A stretch of 64,000 nucleotides of DNA from Candidatus Phycosocius bacilliformis (lineage in GTDB: Bacteria; Pseudomonadota; Alphaproteobacteria; Caulobacterales; Aquidulcibacteraceae). Below the pieces are notes generated by a model. The model was not told the origin of the DNA and did not search any database. It saw nothing but the letters and a program-made list of their open reading frames with translations. The position numbers were made by a program, and so were the translations under genes. The first letter of the stretch is position 1, and each line of letters starts with the position of its first letter. This document shows positions 30,606 through 38,179 of this stretch, piece after piece. The stretch is taken from positions 62,001 through 126,000 of the forward strand of contig NZ_BFBR01000001.1 of assembly GCF_003112735.1 (NCBI RefSeq), written 5' to 3'.

Positions 30606-31088
30606 ATGACCACAACAATCGACCGGACTCCGGTCAAACCCGCCCCTGCGCCTGGTATGTTGTCGAACAACTTCTCGCTGGCTGAGTTTGTCGAAAGCGA
30701 TACCGCGATGCGGCGAAGGATCGCCAACGTGCCCAACTCTGCCGTCATGGAGCGGCTGAAGAACACAGCGGCAAACATGGAAAAGGTGCGCGAGATCCTG
30801 GGCAATGTCCCAGTCCATGTCACAAGCGGCTATCGGTCGCCAGCCCTCAACAAGGCCGTCGGCGGCTCGCCAAATTCCGATCACATCGATGGCGACGCCT
30901 GCGACTTTCGAGCACCGGCCTTTGGGCCACCAATCCTCATTTGCCATGCCATCGTCAAAAGTGGCCTGCGCTTCGACCAGCTGATCGAGGAAGGCACGTG
31001 GGTGCATATCTCGTTTGGCCCGCGCATGCGTCAACAAGTTCTGACCATGCGCGGGGGAAAGTACTTCAACGGGCTGCGGCCCATCTAA
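30606..31088 (+). CDS. M15A peptidase endolysin
   Basis: A 160-residue protein with the Zn-peptidase M15A motifs: 'TSGYRSPALNKAVGG', H93 and D100 in 'SDHIDGDACDF', and H134 in 'WVHISF'. The N-terminal 'NNFSLAEFVES' motif is typical of phage M15 lysins. It should cleave peptide cross-links of murein as the endolysin. No signal peptide is seen, so a holin or equivalent is needed; small membrane genes flank it. Confidence 0.88.
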   Translation: MTTTIDRTPVKPAPAPGMLSNNFSLAEFVESDTAMRRRIANVPNSAVMERLKNTAANMEKVREILGNVPVHVTSGYRSPALNKAVGGSPNSDHIDGDACDFRAPAFGPPILICHAIVKSGLRFDQLIEEGTWVHISFGPRMRQQVLTMRGGKYFNGLRPI

Positions 31089-31101
31089 ACAGGAGACTGC
31101 G

Positions 31102-31278
31102 ATGCGTTACGTCCTCGATCGGCTCAAAGAGCCCTCCACCTATGCGGGCCTTGCAGCCCTTGCAGCTGCCTTCGGCGTTCATGTTGACGGCCAAGTGCTT
31201 CAAGCCAGCTTTGGCGTCGCCACTGCGGCGGCTGGGCTGGCCTCGGTTCTGATCAAGGAAAAAGGCGAAAGCTGGTAA
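31102..31278 (+). CDS. Small hydrophobic phage protein, holin candidate
   Basis: A 58-residue protein with AGGAG eight bases before the ATG, directly after the endolysin gene. It is mainly hydrophobic helix (STYAGLAALAAAFGVHVDGQ and SFGVATAAAGLASVLI) with a charged end (KEKGESW). Two weak membrane helices are possible. Location next to the endolysin and before the operon terminator makes a holin-like role likely but unproven. Confidence 0.6.
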   Translation: MRYVLDRLKEPSTYAGLAALAAAFGVHVDGQVLQASFGVATAAAGLASVLIKEKGESW

Positions 31279-31326
31279 GCTCCCGGCGCAGCGGGTTATC
31301 TGCGCACCCCTGAGCGAGCACAACTG

Positions 31327-31358
31327 CCCCACCGGCCTTGGCGCCGGTGGGGCTTTTT
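31327..31358 (+). terminator. Strong late-operon terminator
   Basis: CCCCACCGGC and GCCGGTGGGG form a perfect 10-bp stem with a 6-base loop, followed by CTTTTTC. It closes the rightward late operon. The opposing leftward gene ends at 31358, so the hairpin lies between convergent genes. Confidence 0.9.
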
Positions 31359-31609
31359 CATTCCTCGTAGTATGCTCTTGAAAATGGTGACCTATGGCCG
31401 AGGCGCCGATCCAGATAGTTAAGCGTTGATGTTGTTAAGCGCTCAAGTTGATCCACATCAGCTATCTTTACGCTACGACCATTGGGCGCAACGATTCTCA
31501 GGCAGGGCATGTTTGAAGCTGGATCGTGCCCAAAATTGCATTCGCAACCGACGCTCTGCGCCCACAAAGCATAAGCACCATAAGAAGCCGATCCGAATGG
31601 AAACGACAC
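31358..31609 (-). CDS. Small protein paired with HicB-like gene (HicA-like candidate)
   Basis: An 83-residue protein starting with GTG two bases after the stop of the HicB-like gene, suggesting coupling. The sequence 'GCECNFGHDPASNMPCLRIV' then 'APNGRSVKIADVDQLERLTT' has the order of strands and a His found in HicA double-stranded-RNA-binding-fold toxins, with FGHD in place of GSHH. The match is structural and weak. It could alternatively be an unrelated partner. It is the last gene of a leftward accessory segment in the prophage. Confidence 0.5.
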   Translation of the reverse strand: MSFPFGSASYGAYALWAQSVGCECNFGHDPASNMPCLRIVAPNGRSVKIADVDQLERLTTSTLNYLDRRLGHRSPFSRAYYEE

Positions 31610-31611
31610 GA

Positions 31612-31869
31612 TCAGGCAGCCATGCGCATCTCAGTGCAAGCGTCGCGAGACTCCAAGGCTACAGCATTTGTCCAGATTTCATGAAATCGCGCTGGGGCCG
31701 GGTCAATAGCTTCCAAGCCCTTCCCTTCAAGGATAAGAGTGGCTTCAAAGCGCTCTTGAAGCTTGGGGAGGCTATCGGCTTGCACACAGATGTCATGTTC
31801 AAGACATTGCGCCACAAACACTTCCTCCTCGCGGAAAACCACGACTCGCAAACTCTTGTGCCCAGACAT
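31612..31869 (-). CDS. HicB-like antitoxin-type protein
   Basis: An 85-residue protein starting at 31869, with GGAGG nine bases upstream. Residues 6-45 ('LRVVVFREEEVFVAQCLEHD' then 'ICVQADSLPKLQERFEATLI') follow the HicB partial RNase H-like fold, normally 'YVA-CPEL-G----GDT-EEA--N'. No C-terminal DNA-binding domain is present, so it would need another way to autoregulate. It is followed by the HicA-like gene. A degenerate or atypical HicBA module is the best reading. Confidence 0.55.
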   Translation of the reverse strand: MSGHKSLRVVVFREEEVFVAQCLEHDICVQADSLPKLQERFEATLILEGKGLEAIDPAPARFHEIWTNAVALESRDACTEMRMAA

Positions 31870-31967
31870 TGAACTGATCCCTCCATGATCGACTGTCGAT
31901 TTGGGATAAAGCCAGAAAGATGTCAATAAAGATTTACGCTTGATCCCTCAAGTGTCCAAAACACTTT

Positions 31968-32387
31968 TCACTCTCGCGCGCTAGTCGCCCACTCCGCCGC
32001 GGCGCTCGCCACCGTCGATCCGCGCGGTACTATCTTGACCGCGCCCAAAGGCAATTGAGCCACCGCAAGACCAATCGTCGCGCGTTCGTGATTGAGGTTC
32101 ACAAATCCGTTGGCCTTGGCCTCGTAATCGTCAGTCGACATGCCAATCTCGATCACATCAGGCGATCCGTGTAGGCTGCCCAGCTCCTCGTAGGCATCAA
32201 GCAAGGTGTCGGATTTTTCGAGCATTCGGCTGACAAGGTCGTGCATCGCCTCCAAGGCATCAGCTGGAGTCCGCGACTTTCCGCGCGACCAATCTCGCAC
32301 AGTCTCTTTTGTGACACCCAAAAAATTTCCGGCCTCAATGTAAGAGAGGCCGGAAGCTGCAAGAAGTGCGGAAAATGGGGTTGCCAT
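31968..32387 (-). CDS. HTH regulator, Aca2-like candidate
   Basis: A 139-residue protein with an N-terminal HTH ('GLSYIEAGNFLGVTKETVRD' then 'WSRGKSRTPADALEAMHDLV'). The 'V--W--G----P-D--E-M-DL--R' pattern is that of Aca2/DUF1870-type repressors, which sit behind anti-CRISPR genes and silence them. The remaining C-terminal half is alpha/beta and unrecognised. It is translationally coupled (TAATG) to the small acidic protein upstream, and a perfect palindrome lies before the operon. Assignment as Aca-like is by pattern only. Confidence 0.55.
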   Translation of the reverse strand: MATPFSALLAASGLSYIEAGNFLGVTKETVRDWSRGKSRTPADALEAMHDLVSRMLEKSDTLLDAYEELGSLHGSPDVIEIGMSTDDYEAKANGFVNLNHERATIGLAVAQLPLGAVKIVPRGSTVASAAAEWATSARE

Positions 32388-32665
32388 TAAGCTGCCTCAA
32401 TTGCGATCTGGGGAGAGTTATAGCCGTCTGGCTTGATCAACCAGTCGGCTGTGATGCTTTCAAAGACGGCGCGCTCTATGGCCCGAACCAGAGGGTGGCT
32501 GTCACCATTAAAATCTTCGCTATTCACCAGATCAAGATAACTGGCGACCTCGGTCTTTTCGGACTCGGTGTAGCTTTCGAACAGGTCGTACCCTGCTTGA
32601 GCATGCGCCGCATAATCGCGGTCGGAAACAAAGCGGCTCGAAATGGTGATATTGATGTTGGTCAT
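32387..32665 (-). CDS. Small acidic protein, anti-CRISPR candidate
   Basis: A 92-residue acidic protein starting at 32665, with GGAG about nine bases upstream. N-terminal beta-like 'INITISSRFVSDRDYAAHAQ' is followed by helices containing 'YTESEKTEVASYLDLVNSED'. No family is recognised. It is first in a two-gene operon with an HTH regulator. This is the architecture used to find anti-CRISPR proteins, but a toxin-antitoxin pair or other phage inhibitor would look the same. Confidence 0.5.
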   Translation of the reverse strand: MTNINITISSRFVSDRDYAAHAQAGYDLFESYTESEKTEVASYLDLVNSEDFNGDSHPLVRAIERAVFESITADWLIKPDGYNSPQIAIEAA

Positions 32666-32718
32666 AACTGGCTCTCCGTTATCAGTCGGGGCCATCCCCG
32701 CCTGTGATATGATACATA

Positions 32719-32735
32719 TTCCCACTTTATGGGAA
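32719..32735. promoter_or_regulatory. Palindromic operator before the acidic protein/HTH operon
   Basis: TTCCCA-CTTTA-TGGGAA is a perfect 6-bp inverted repeat with 5-base spacer, about 54 bases upstream of the first start codon. Nearby AT-rich sequence (TATGTATCATATC on the minus strand) could hold the -10 element. It is a good candidate binding site for the HTH protein of the operon. Confidence 0.6.
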
Positions 32736-32817
32736 ATGCAAGAGCAACGCTGCGTTTTTCCTGCGGTGCCATGAAAAAAGGCTACAGTTAAAACTTTGAA
32801 TCTATTTTGCTTAAGAT

Positions 32818-32857
32818 AGCTTGGGAAGCTGACGTTCTACCTCTGAACTACGCCCGC
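32818..32857 (-). tRNA. 5' half of tRNA-Gly(CCC), truncated at the prophage border
   Basis: Read on the minus strand, the acceptor strand GCGGGCG, TA, the D-arm GTTC...GAAC and the anticodon arm GTCAGC-TTCCCAA-GCT are clear, with anticodon CCC. Sequence then diverges (ATCTTAAGC) instead of completing the anticodon stem and T-arm. The chromosomal side therefore keeps about 40 bases and the prophage has displaced the rest. The 13-bp AGCTTCCCAAGCT (32818-32830) is the likely right attachment core. An intact or complementary half is expected at the left end, outside the window. Confidence 0.75.
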
Positions 32858-32913
32858 GCGCACTTTCTTCTTGACCATTTTACGCGCCGTGACAAGGCCC
32901 TGAACAGCCTTGT

Positions 32914-34035
32914 TCAGCGCAGGATTCCAGCATTGACCATGGCCTCGATCACCGCGCGTTGACGGGCCAGAACCTCAGCCCGCTCAATCATCTTGCCATC
33001 CGGGGTTTTGTTGGCCGGGGCCAATCGGGTGTCGGCATAGGTCTGTTTGAAGGCGGAGAGCGGCAGGCGAGACAGGGTGTTGGTCATGCCGGTCTTGCGA
33101 CGGGTTTCGCGCAGGGCAGATATGTCGAGCACGGCATTGGCATTAAAGGTTTCCCCGGTGCCGGCCTCAGCCATAGTGCGGCCATACCAATCAAGCACGA
33201 TTGACATGCCGTCAGTCGCATTGGCGGCGACGGGGGTTCCGTAAATGCCTGCTGAATTGGCACTGACGACATAGGCGATGTTTTCCACCGCACGGGCCAT
33301 TTTAGAAATGTGTTTGGGGGTCAGGGCTGGGCTTCCCACCTCGCTGGTGGGGTGCAAAAGGATTTCAGCGCCTTTGAACACAACCATGCGCGCGATTTCA
33401 GGATAGAGAATTTCCTCAGACGCAATGGTGCCCAGACTGCCGATCTCGGTATGGGCGACCGGAAAGACAGCATCGGCCCCATAGGCATCCAAATACTTGT
33501 CCCACACATCATAAGGGCTCGGCGTGTACAGCGAGATCATGCGACGATAGCGCAGCACCACGTCCCCATTTGGCCCGTAAACCACATTGGCTTGAAAATA
33601 GAGGTCGGGGAAATGGGGATCGTTCTCATAATGATTGGAACACAGGAAGACCCCATGCTTGGCGGCCATAGCTGCGATGGCATCCGCCTCATGCCCGCTC
33701 ATGTCGATGGCCGCCTTGGCTTGCCACTGCTCACGCGTTTCGCCCAAAGGAAAGCTTGTCAACCAATATTCGGGCAGCACAACCAGTTTGAGATCATAGC
33801 CATTAAAGCCTTTTAGAAAGCCCTTGGCAGCACCAATCTGGCTTGAGACTCGGCCCATGGTGGCAGCCATGCGGGCGCGGGCAGCTTCTTTTGTGGTATC
33901 CTGATTGACCGCATCGCAGCGGGTCTGCAGCGCCATAGCCGAATATCGGGAGGGCATGGTCTGGGCGTGGGCATCGGTCATGGCAAAGCTGGCTCCGGCG
34001 GCAATAGCGGACAAAAGAACATCGCGACGGTTCAT
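32914..34035 (-). CDS. Tat-exported carbon-nitrogen hydrolase (nitrilase) homologue
   Basis: A 373-residue protein with a twin-arginine signal peptide (NRRDVLLSAIAAG; cleavage near AHA-Q at residue 25). The nitrilase fold is recognisable: E89 in 'LVVLPEYWL', 'NVVYGPNGDVVLRYRR', and 'GTIASEEILYPEIARMVVFK' then 'GAEILLHPTSE'. In the usual Glu-Lys-Cys triad the Lys position is R165 and the Cys position is S206, so classical catalysis is doubtful. It may be a non-catalytic or altered-chemistry periplasmic member. Start at 34035 was chosen for the signal peptide. Confidence 0.8.
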   Translation of the reverse strand: MNRRDVLLSAIAAGASFAMTDAHAQTMPSRYSAMALQTRCDAVNQDTTKEAARARMAATMGRVSSQIGAAKGFLKGFNGYDLKLVVLPEYWLTSFPLGETREQWQAKAAIDMSGHEADAIAAMAAKHGVFLCSNHYENDPHFPDLYFQANVVYGPNGDVVLRYRRMISLYTPSPYDVWDKYLDAYGADAVFPVAHTEIGSLGTIASEEILYPEIARMVVFKGAEILLHPTSEVGSPALTPKHISKMARAVENIAYVVSANSAGIYGTPVAANATDGMSIVLDWYGRTMAEAGTGETFNANAVLDISALRETRRKTGMTNTLSRLPLSAFKQTYADTRLAPANKTPDGKMIERAEVLARQRAVIEAMVNAGILR

Positions 34036-34113
34036 GGCAAACGAGGTCCGAAAGCCGCGAGCCTGTCTGGCACCGGGCACGTTAGAACATCGCCATGTCT
34101 TGAGGATGTCATC

Positions 34114-34596
34114 ATGGCTTTCATTATCCAAGGGCTAGACCCGTCCTTGTTTGGGTCGCTTTTTGATCAAAAGCAAGCCGCTCCTTCGCCAAATCGGGGG
34201 ACGGTCTATCAGGTTGATGCGCAACCAGGTTTTCCATGCCGCATAAGCTTGGACGATGTACCCATCGGGGAAGAGGTGATGCTGGTTTCTTATCAACATC
34301 ATACAGCTGACACTGCCTATGCTCAGTCCGGGCCAATTTTCATCTCGGCAAAGCCGGCTTTGCCAGGTCGCTATGTTGACGTTATTCCCCCAGCGCTTGC
34401 GCGGCGGACATTGTCGCTGCGCGCCTATGATGCTGGCGGCATGATGGTGGATGCAGCACTTGTGGAGGGGCAGGCCGCCAAGCCTGCCATCTTGGCCATG
34501 TTCGAGAATCCGCTGGTTGCTCGAATTGACGCGCACAATGCGACGCGCGGCTGCTTTGCGGCCCATATCCGGCGCTACAGCGCCACCTCGTCGTAA
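34114..34596 (+). CDS. DUF1203 family protein
   Basis: A 160-residue protein with the DUF1203 pattern: 'FIIQGLDPSLFGSLF', 'VDAQPGFPCRISLDDVPIGE', 'GPIFISAKPA' and 'LSLRAYDAGGMMVDAALVEG'. GAGG lies nine bases before the ATG. The family has unknown function and is widespread in proteobacteria. It is divergent from the nitrilase homologue (78 bases between the two starts). Confidence 0.85.
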   Translation: MAFIIQGLDPSLFGSLFDQKQAAPSPNRGTVYQVDAQPGFPCRISLDDVPIGEEVMLVSYQHHTADTAYAQSGPIFISAKPALPGRYVDVIPPALARRTLSLRAYDAGGMMVDAALVEGQAAKPAILAMFENPLVARIDAHNATRGCFAAHIRRYSATSS

Positions 34597-34651
34597 AGAC
34601 GCATGCACGCGAGTGGGCGGGCACCGCAGTCATTGGCGTACCGTGGCGACA

Positions 34652-34683
34652 AAAAGGGGCGACCCGGGAGAGCCGCCCCTTTT
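34652..34683. terminator. Bidirectional terminator between DUF1203 and OMP genes
   Basis: AAAAGGGGCG pairs with CGCCCCTTTT across a 12-base loop, flanked by an A-run and T-run. It serves both the rightward DUF1203 gene and the leftward outer-membrane gene. Confidence 0.85.
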
Positions 34684-34708
34684 GCAATCACGCGACCGTC
34701 AAAGGTCC

Positions 34709-35473
34709 TCAAAAGCTGGTCAAGACACCAAGACGGACTTCGCCGCCCTTATACTCAGTCCGGGCGACATAATCGATGCCATTGAGCGCGGCGATCCCGC
34801 GAACAGTTGAATTGCCCGCTGCGGTCACCCTGCTCTTGCCAAGATCAGTATAGAGATATTCGCCGCGCAGGGTGATCCGCTCACCAAGCTTGAACTCAGC
34901 ACCCACACCTGCAGTCCAACCAGTCAATGTATCTTTCTTGGTCCCGGTCCACGCCACAGTCGGGGCTCCATTGGCAACCACCGACGCCTTGGTTTTCACC
35001 TCAGCAACAGCCAGACCGCCGGTGCCATAAATCAGGATTGTATCATTGACGACGGTACCCAATCTGCCCCGCAAAGAGCCGCGGACGCCATATTCCTTGC
35101 GTGCCGACGTGGTGATACCGGCAGGCGCCAGACCTGCAATGGGTGCACCAGAAAAAGACGCTTGCTTTTGGTCGCCGCCGCCGCTGACATCGCCTTCCAC
35201 ACCCCAGATTAATGCGCCGTCGGTGGTGAAGTTATAACCCGCCACCAGCCCGAATGTGGTTCCCTCCAGCTTTGGGCTTAGCTGAGTTGGTGCGATTGTG
35301 GGCGTTAGAGTCCGGAAGCCAGCGGTACCCACAGTCTGCACTTTGCGCTCGGGGTCGACTTGAGCACCCACAGTCACGCCGCCATACAGACCCGACCAGT
35401 CATCTGCCAGCGCCGAGCCTGCAGCCGCAGACAGGCTTATCGCCGCGACTGCGGCCATGAGAAATTTTTGCAT
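34709..35473 (-). CDS. Outer-membrane beta-barrel protein (OmpA-like barrel family)
   Basis: A 254-residue protein with a signal peptide (MQKFLMAAVAAISLSAAAGS, ending ALA) and mature DDWSGLYGGVTVGAQ, the classic start of small alphaproteobacterial eight-stranded porin-like proteins. Alternating aromatic strands and a terminal Phe (LGVLTSF) indicate outer-membrane insertion. No periplasmic OmpA domain follows. ATG at 35473 has GGAG eight bases upstream. The 254 bases before the next gene hold no clear gene. Confidence 0.88.
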   Translation of the reverse strand: MQKFLMAAVAAISLSAAAGSALADDWSGLYGGVTVGAQVDPERKVQTVGTAGFRTLTPTIAPTQLSPKLEGTTFGLVAGYNFTTDGALIWGVEGDVSGGGDQKQASFSGAPIAGLAPAGITTSARKEYGVRGSLRGRLGTVVNDTILIYGTGGLAVAEVKTKASVVANGAPTVAWTGTKKDTLTGWTAGVGAEFKLGERITLRGEYLYTDLGKSRVTAAGNSTVRGIAALNGIDYVARTEYKGGEVRLGVLTSF

Positions 35474-35727
35474 GAAGATGCTCCGCATATCTTAAGGTTG
35501 ATTGGTAAACACAATGACTTGGGCCACTCAGCCCATGATTGTTAGATTGTGCTGGCGTGGCCGCTTTCAAGCCCGAAAAAACTAATCCTCAGTTATAGAA
35601 TTGATTACACATAAAATTCTTGCGGCCAACTCACACATAGGCAGGCTCACGCGACCGAAAGGGCCTAAGGCAGAGCATATTTCAAAGGATTCTGCCTGCC
35701 CAAAATCAAAGCTGAATATTAAAAGCC

Positions 35728-36117
35728 TTAATCCAAGGTCGTGCGAAGATCAGCTTGCGCTGCATCCCACTTCTTGAGGAACGTCTTCTTGGCCTGTTCA
35801 CGCCAGACACGCTTTAGATTGGTAACAGCCCAGGCTGGATCGAGCTTGTCGGGCCGAACAAGGATCAACGGCCAGCTCTTATAATGGGGTGTGTAGAAGA
35901 AAGTATCTGGGTCGACCTCGATCAGAAACTCCCGCTCGTCAAAAGTGGTCTTGAAAACGGGGGCCTGTTCCTGCGGGCTCCACCAAACCCACATCTTGCC
36001 ATGAGCCTTTAGGTTGGGCTGGCCCCATGAGACAGCGTCCTCCACATTGGGAAGGTCCAGCGATAGGGCAAGTGCGCGCAGGCTTTCCCATGTGAAAGCC
36101 TCATGCGGCGGCGACAT
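35728..36117 (-). CDS. MmcQ/YjbR family protein
   Basis: A 129-residue protein with family features: 'LALSLDLPNVEDAVSWGQPN', 'KMWVWW', 'FLIEVDPDTFFYTPHYKSWP' and 'VTNLKRVWREQA'. The domain is a small DNA-binding-like fold found across bacteria, with unclear function. The start overlaps the end of the deacetylase gene by 17 bases, suggesting coexpression. Confidence 0.85.
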   Translation of the reverse strand: MSPPHEAFTWESLRALALSLDLPNVEDAVSWGQPNLKAHGKMWVWWSPQEQAPVFKTTFDEREFLIEVDPDTFFYTPHYKSWPLILVRPDKLDPAWAVTNLKRVWREQAKKTFLKKWDAAQADLRTTLD

Positions 36118-37015
36118 CGGCAATCTCTTGGGCTGTTGCGCTCCAGACCTGATTGTGGCCAGCAAGACTCGCTAAAATTCGGCGCACTGCCCACATGCGA
36201 AACGGTAGGCCACTCACATATGGCGTCAGGGTGAAAGACAGGACCTGACTGCCATAACGGGGTCCTTCCTCAACCAAGAGATCGCGCGCCGCGAGGATTT
36301 GGTCGGCCCATTCAGTTTCACTCTGACGTTGATCGATCAGAATCTTGCGATCGTCCAATTCATTGGCCACGGGCACACACGTCAAAGCCCCAGCCTTTGT
36401 CGTCATGGCCCATGGAACACTGTCGCTTTCCCAGTCCAAGCAAATGTCAAACCCGGCTGCGCGGATGAGATCTGGCGTTACCTGACTTTGTTGGCGGGCG
36501 GGCGATAACCAACTGCGCGGGGAAAGCCCTGCCTGGGCAAATGCAGCTCGGGTACGCGCAACATAATCCGCTTCTGTTGCCTGATCGAGGCCGCCCCAAT
36601 GGATCGAATCGGTATCCCAACCATGCGCGGCAATCTCGTGCCCATCTGCCAAAATGGCCTCAATCAGCGGTCGCTTCCGGTCCAGCAAGACGGCGTTGAC
36701 CGCAAAAACAGCCTTCAGCCCGGCATGCTTTAAAGCCTTCAACAGGCGGAACACCCCGACCCGATTGCCATAATCGCGGCTCGTGTAATGCCGCAGGTCC
36801 GGATAGGGCGTCACCATAGCACCTGGATGCTTGAACGGCTTTCCCGACGGGTTGAGCATAAAGAACTCAAGGGGGATGACGATCAGCGCCGCTACTGTCT
36901 TGCCCTGCGGCCACGAAATTGGCTGTCGCTGATCGGCCTGCCGCCAAACATAACGGTCAATGTCCTGGCCGTAGCCGCGCTTGGGATAGGTCAGATAGTC
37001 ATCCGGCAAACTCAT
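36101..37015 (-). CDS. Polysaccharide deacetylase family protein (PuuE-like)
   Basis: A 304-residue protein with the NodB-like barrel. It has 'HYTSRDYGNRVGVFRLLKAL', 'LKAVFAVNAVLLDRKRPLIE', 'DGHEIAAHGWDTDS' (with the His-x3-His metal pair) and 'RSWLSPARQQSQ'. Similar proteins act as cofactor-independent allantoinase-type or amide-hydrolysing deacetylases in the cytoplasm. The first Asp of the classical motif is not obvious, as in the PuuE group. Substrate unknown. Confidence 0.82.
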   Translation of the reverse strand: MSLPDDYLTYPKRGYGQDIDRYVWRQADQRQPISWPQGKTVAALIVIPLEFFMLNPSGKPFKHPGAMVTPYPDLRHYTSRDYGNRVGVFRLLKALKHAGLKAVFAVNAVLLDRKRPLIEAILADGHEIAAHGWDTDSIHWGGLDQATEADYVARTRAAFAQAGLSPRSWLSPARQQSQVTPDLIRAAGFDICLDWESDSVPWAMTTKAGALTCVPVANELDDRKILIDQRQSETEWADQILAARDLLVEEGPRYGSQVLSFTLTPYVSGLPFRMWAVRRILASLAGHNQVWSATAQEIADVAAA

Positions 37016-37085
37016 GCATCCAGTCTAACCCCGGACAGCGTGCAGTTTCAAGTTAAGGATTTGTGGTCGCAGCGCCTTATCAAAA

Positions 37086-38024
37086 TCACCGCGGCCGTTC
37101 GTTCAAAGTCTGGGTGAGGTCGATCAGGCTGCCCAATTGATCGATGGTGGCAGCAAAGCGCGCGTCATCGCCAGAGGCTTCGATGCCACCGCTCTCGAAC
37201 ATGTCACTGGTTTCAATGACCACAATCACCCGGCCCTGTGTGAAAGCCATGCGCAGGTTCCGTCCGAAAAAGGCGGCTTGCATGGCCATTAGACGCTCGC
37301 AGAAAGCTGGATGGAGCAAATAGCGCGCCTCAACCTGATCTGTGGAAACAATCTCAAACTCACGTTCAAAATCAGGGTGGACCATGCGGACAGGCTCGAG
37401 CTTGAGGCCGGTCATCCGCGTCGCGAAGTTAAAGATCCCGTTGAAAATGCCTTGATCGGGCCGAACCAATGTGGTGGACGAGAAGGGGCGCGCAAAATCA
37501 TAACCCATGACCACGCCGCGAAAGACCGTCACCAGTCTGCGATGCTTACCTTGCTGCTGATACTCCTGCAGATGAGCTTCGTGCAGTACGCCTTGGACGT
37601 TGCCGAAACGGCCGGACCAGAAGTCGGCAAAATCGGCTTCATCAGGATTGGCCGGCAACAAGCCCAATCGGGTAGCTTCGTGGAAGTCCTCACTCGGCGG
37701 TCCCTTAGGGCTAAAGCTGAGGCCCAGCGCGGCACCCAATTCTTCATTGGCCCGAACCTTGATCTTGTCGACCATTTTCTGGATCGGCTGGTGGGCCCAC
37801 ATCCAGGCGAAGGCTGCCACGCACGCACCGGCAAAAAAGCCAAACTCGCGATTTTCGGGCAGGAAGATCATCACCCCAATTGCCACTGCAGCGGCCACGC
37901 CCATGCCGACGGACAGGCGCGTTAGATTTTCCCGCTGAGCATTTGCGCGCGCATCGGCCTGCTCTTCCAACCAGGCGCGCAAGCCCCCTGCCATGATTTG
38001 ATCAAACAATTCCTGATGCTTCAC
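37086..38024 (-). CDS. DUF3137 membrane protein
   Basis: A 312-residue protein with two membrane helices near residues 40-80 ('VGMGVAAAVAIGVMIFLP', 'FGFFAGACVAAFAWMWA') and the DUF3137 core ('VFRGVVMGYDFARPFSSTT', 'FEIVSTDQVEARYLLHPAF'). GTG at 38024 was chosen over 38030 because AGGA is then about seven bases away. DUF3137 genes are often found beside lemA, as here (divergent). Role unknown, thought to concern the envelope. Confidence 0.82.
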   Translation of the reverse strand: MKHQELFDQIMAGGLRAWLEEQADARANAQRENLTRLSVGMGVAAAVAIGVMIFLPENREFGFFAGACVAAFAWMWAHQPIQKMVDKIKVRANEELGAALGLSFSPKGPPSEDFHEATRLGLLPANPDEADFADFWSGRFGNVQGVLHEAHLQEYQQQGKHRRLVTVFRGVVMGYDFARPFSSTTLVRPDQGIFNGIFNFATRMTGLKLEPVRMVHPDFEREFEIVSTDQVEARYLLHPAFCERLMAMQAAFFGRNLRMAFTQGRVIVVIETSDMFESGGIEASGDDARFAATIDQLGSLIDLTQTLNERPR

Positions 38025-38179
38025 ACACACATCCTTTATGTTCCCGCATGCGCCACGATGCGCTCTATTTAACGATTTAGTCGGTTAACTCTGCCATAAC
38101 GGCATGGAAATGAGGTGCTAAGACCCTGTCCGTGATGGGTGAAGTCTCTGTTGCACGTGTTCTGAGAGGAATGTCGAAA

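Larger units (their letters stand above)
1..32830. mobile_element. Siphovirus-type prophage, left end outside the window
   Basis: Contiguous phage modules are visible: leftward early operon, repressor and operator region, replication operon, NusG-like gene, terminase, portal, protease, capsid, tail, tape measure, tip, lysis and accessory genes. A gpA-type terminase, lambda-type portal and long tape measure imply a siphovirus with mosaic origins (the capsid is Mu gpT-like). The right border is placed at a truncated tRNA-Gly. No integrase or excisionase lies in the window, so these are expected to the left of base 1. No late gene shows a frameshift or internal stop, so the element may be intact. 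The exact border is inferred. Confidence 0.93.

Noticed and set aside
1-32830. Integrase or excisionase gene
   Set aside because: No tyrosine or serine recombinase motif was found in any prophage gene here; it must lie left of the window or be lost.
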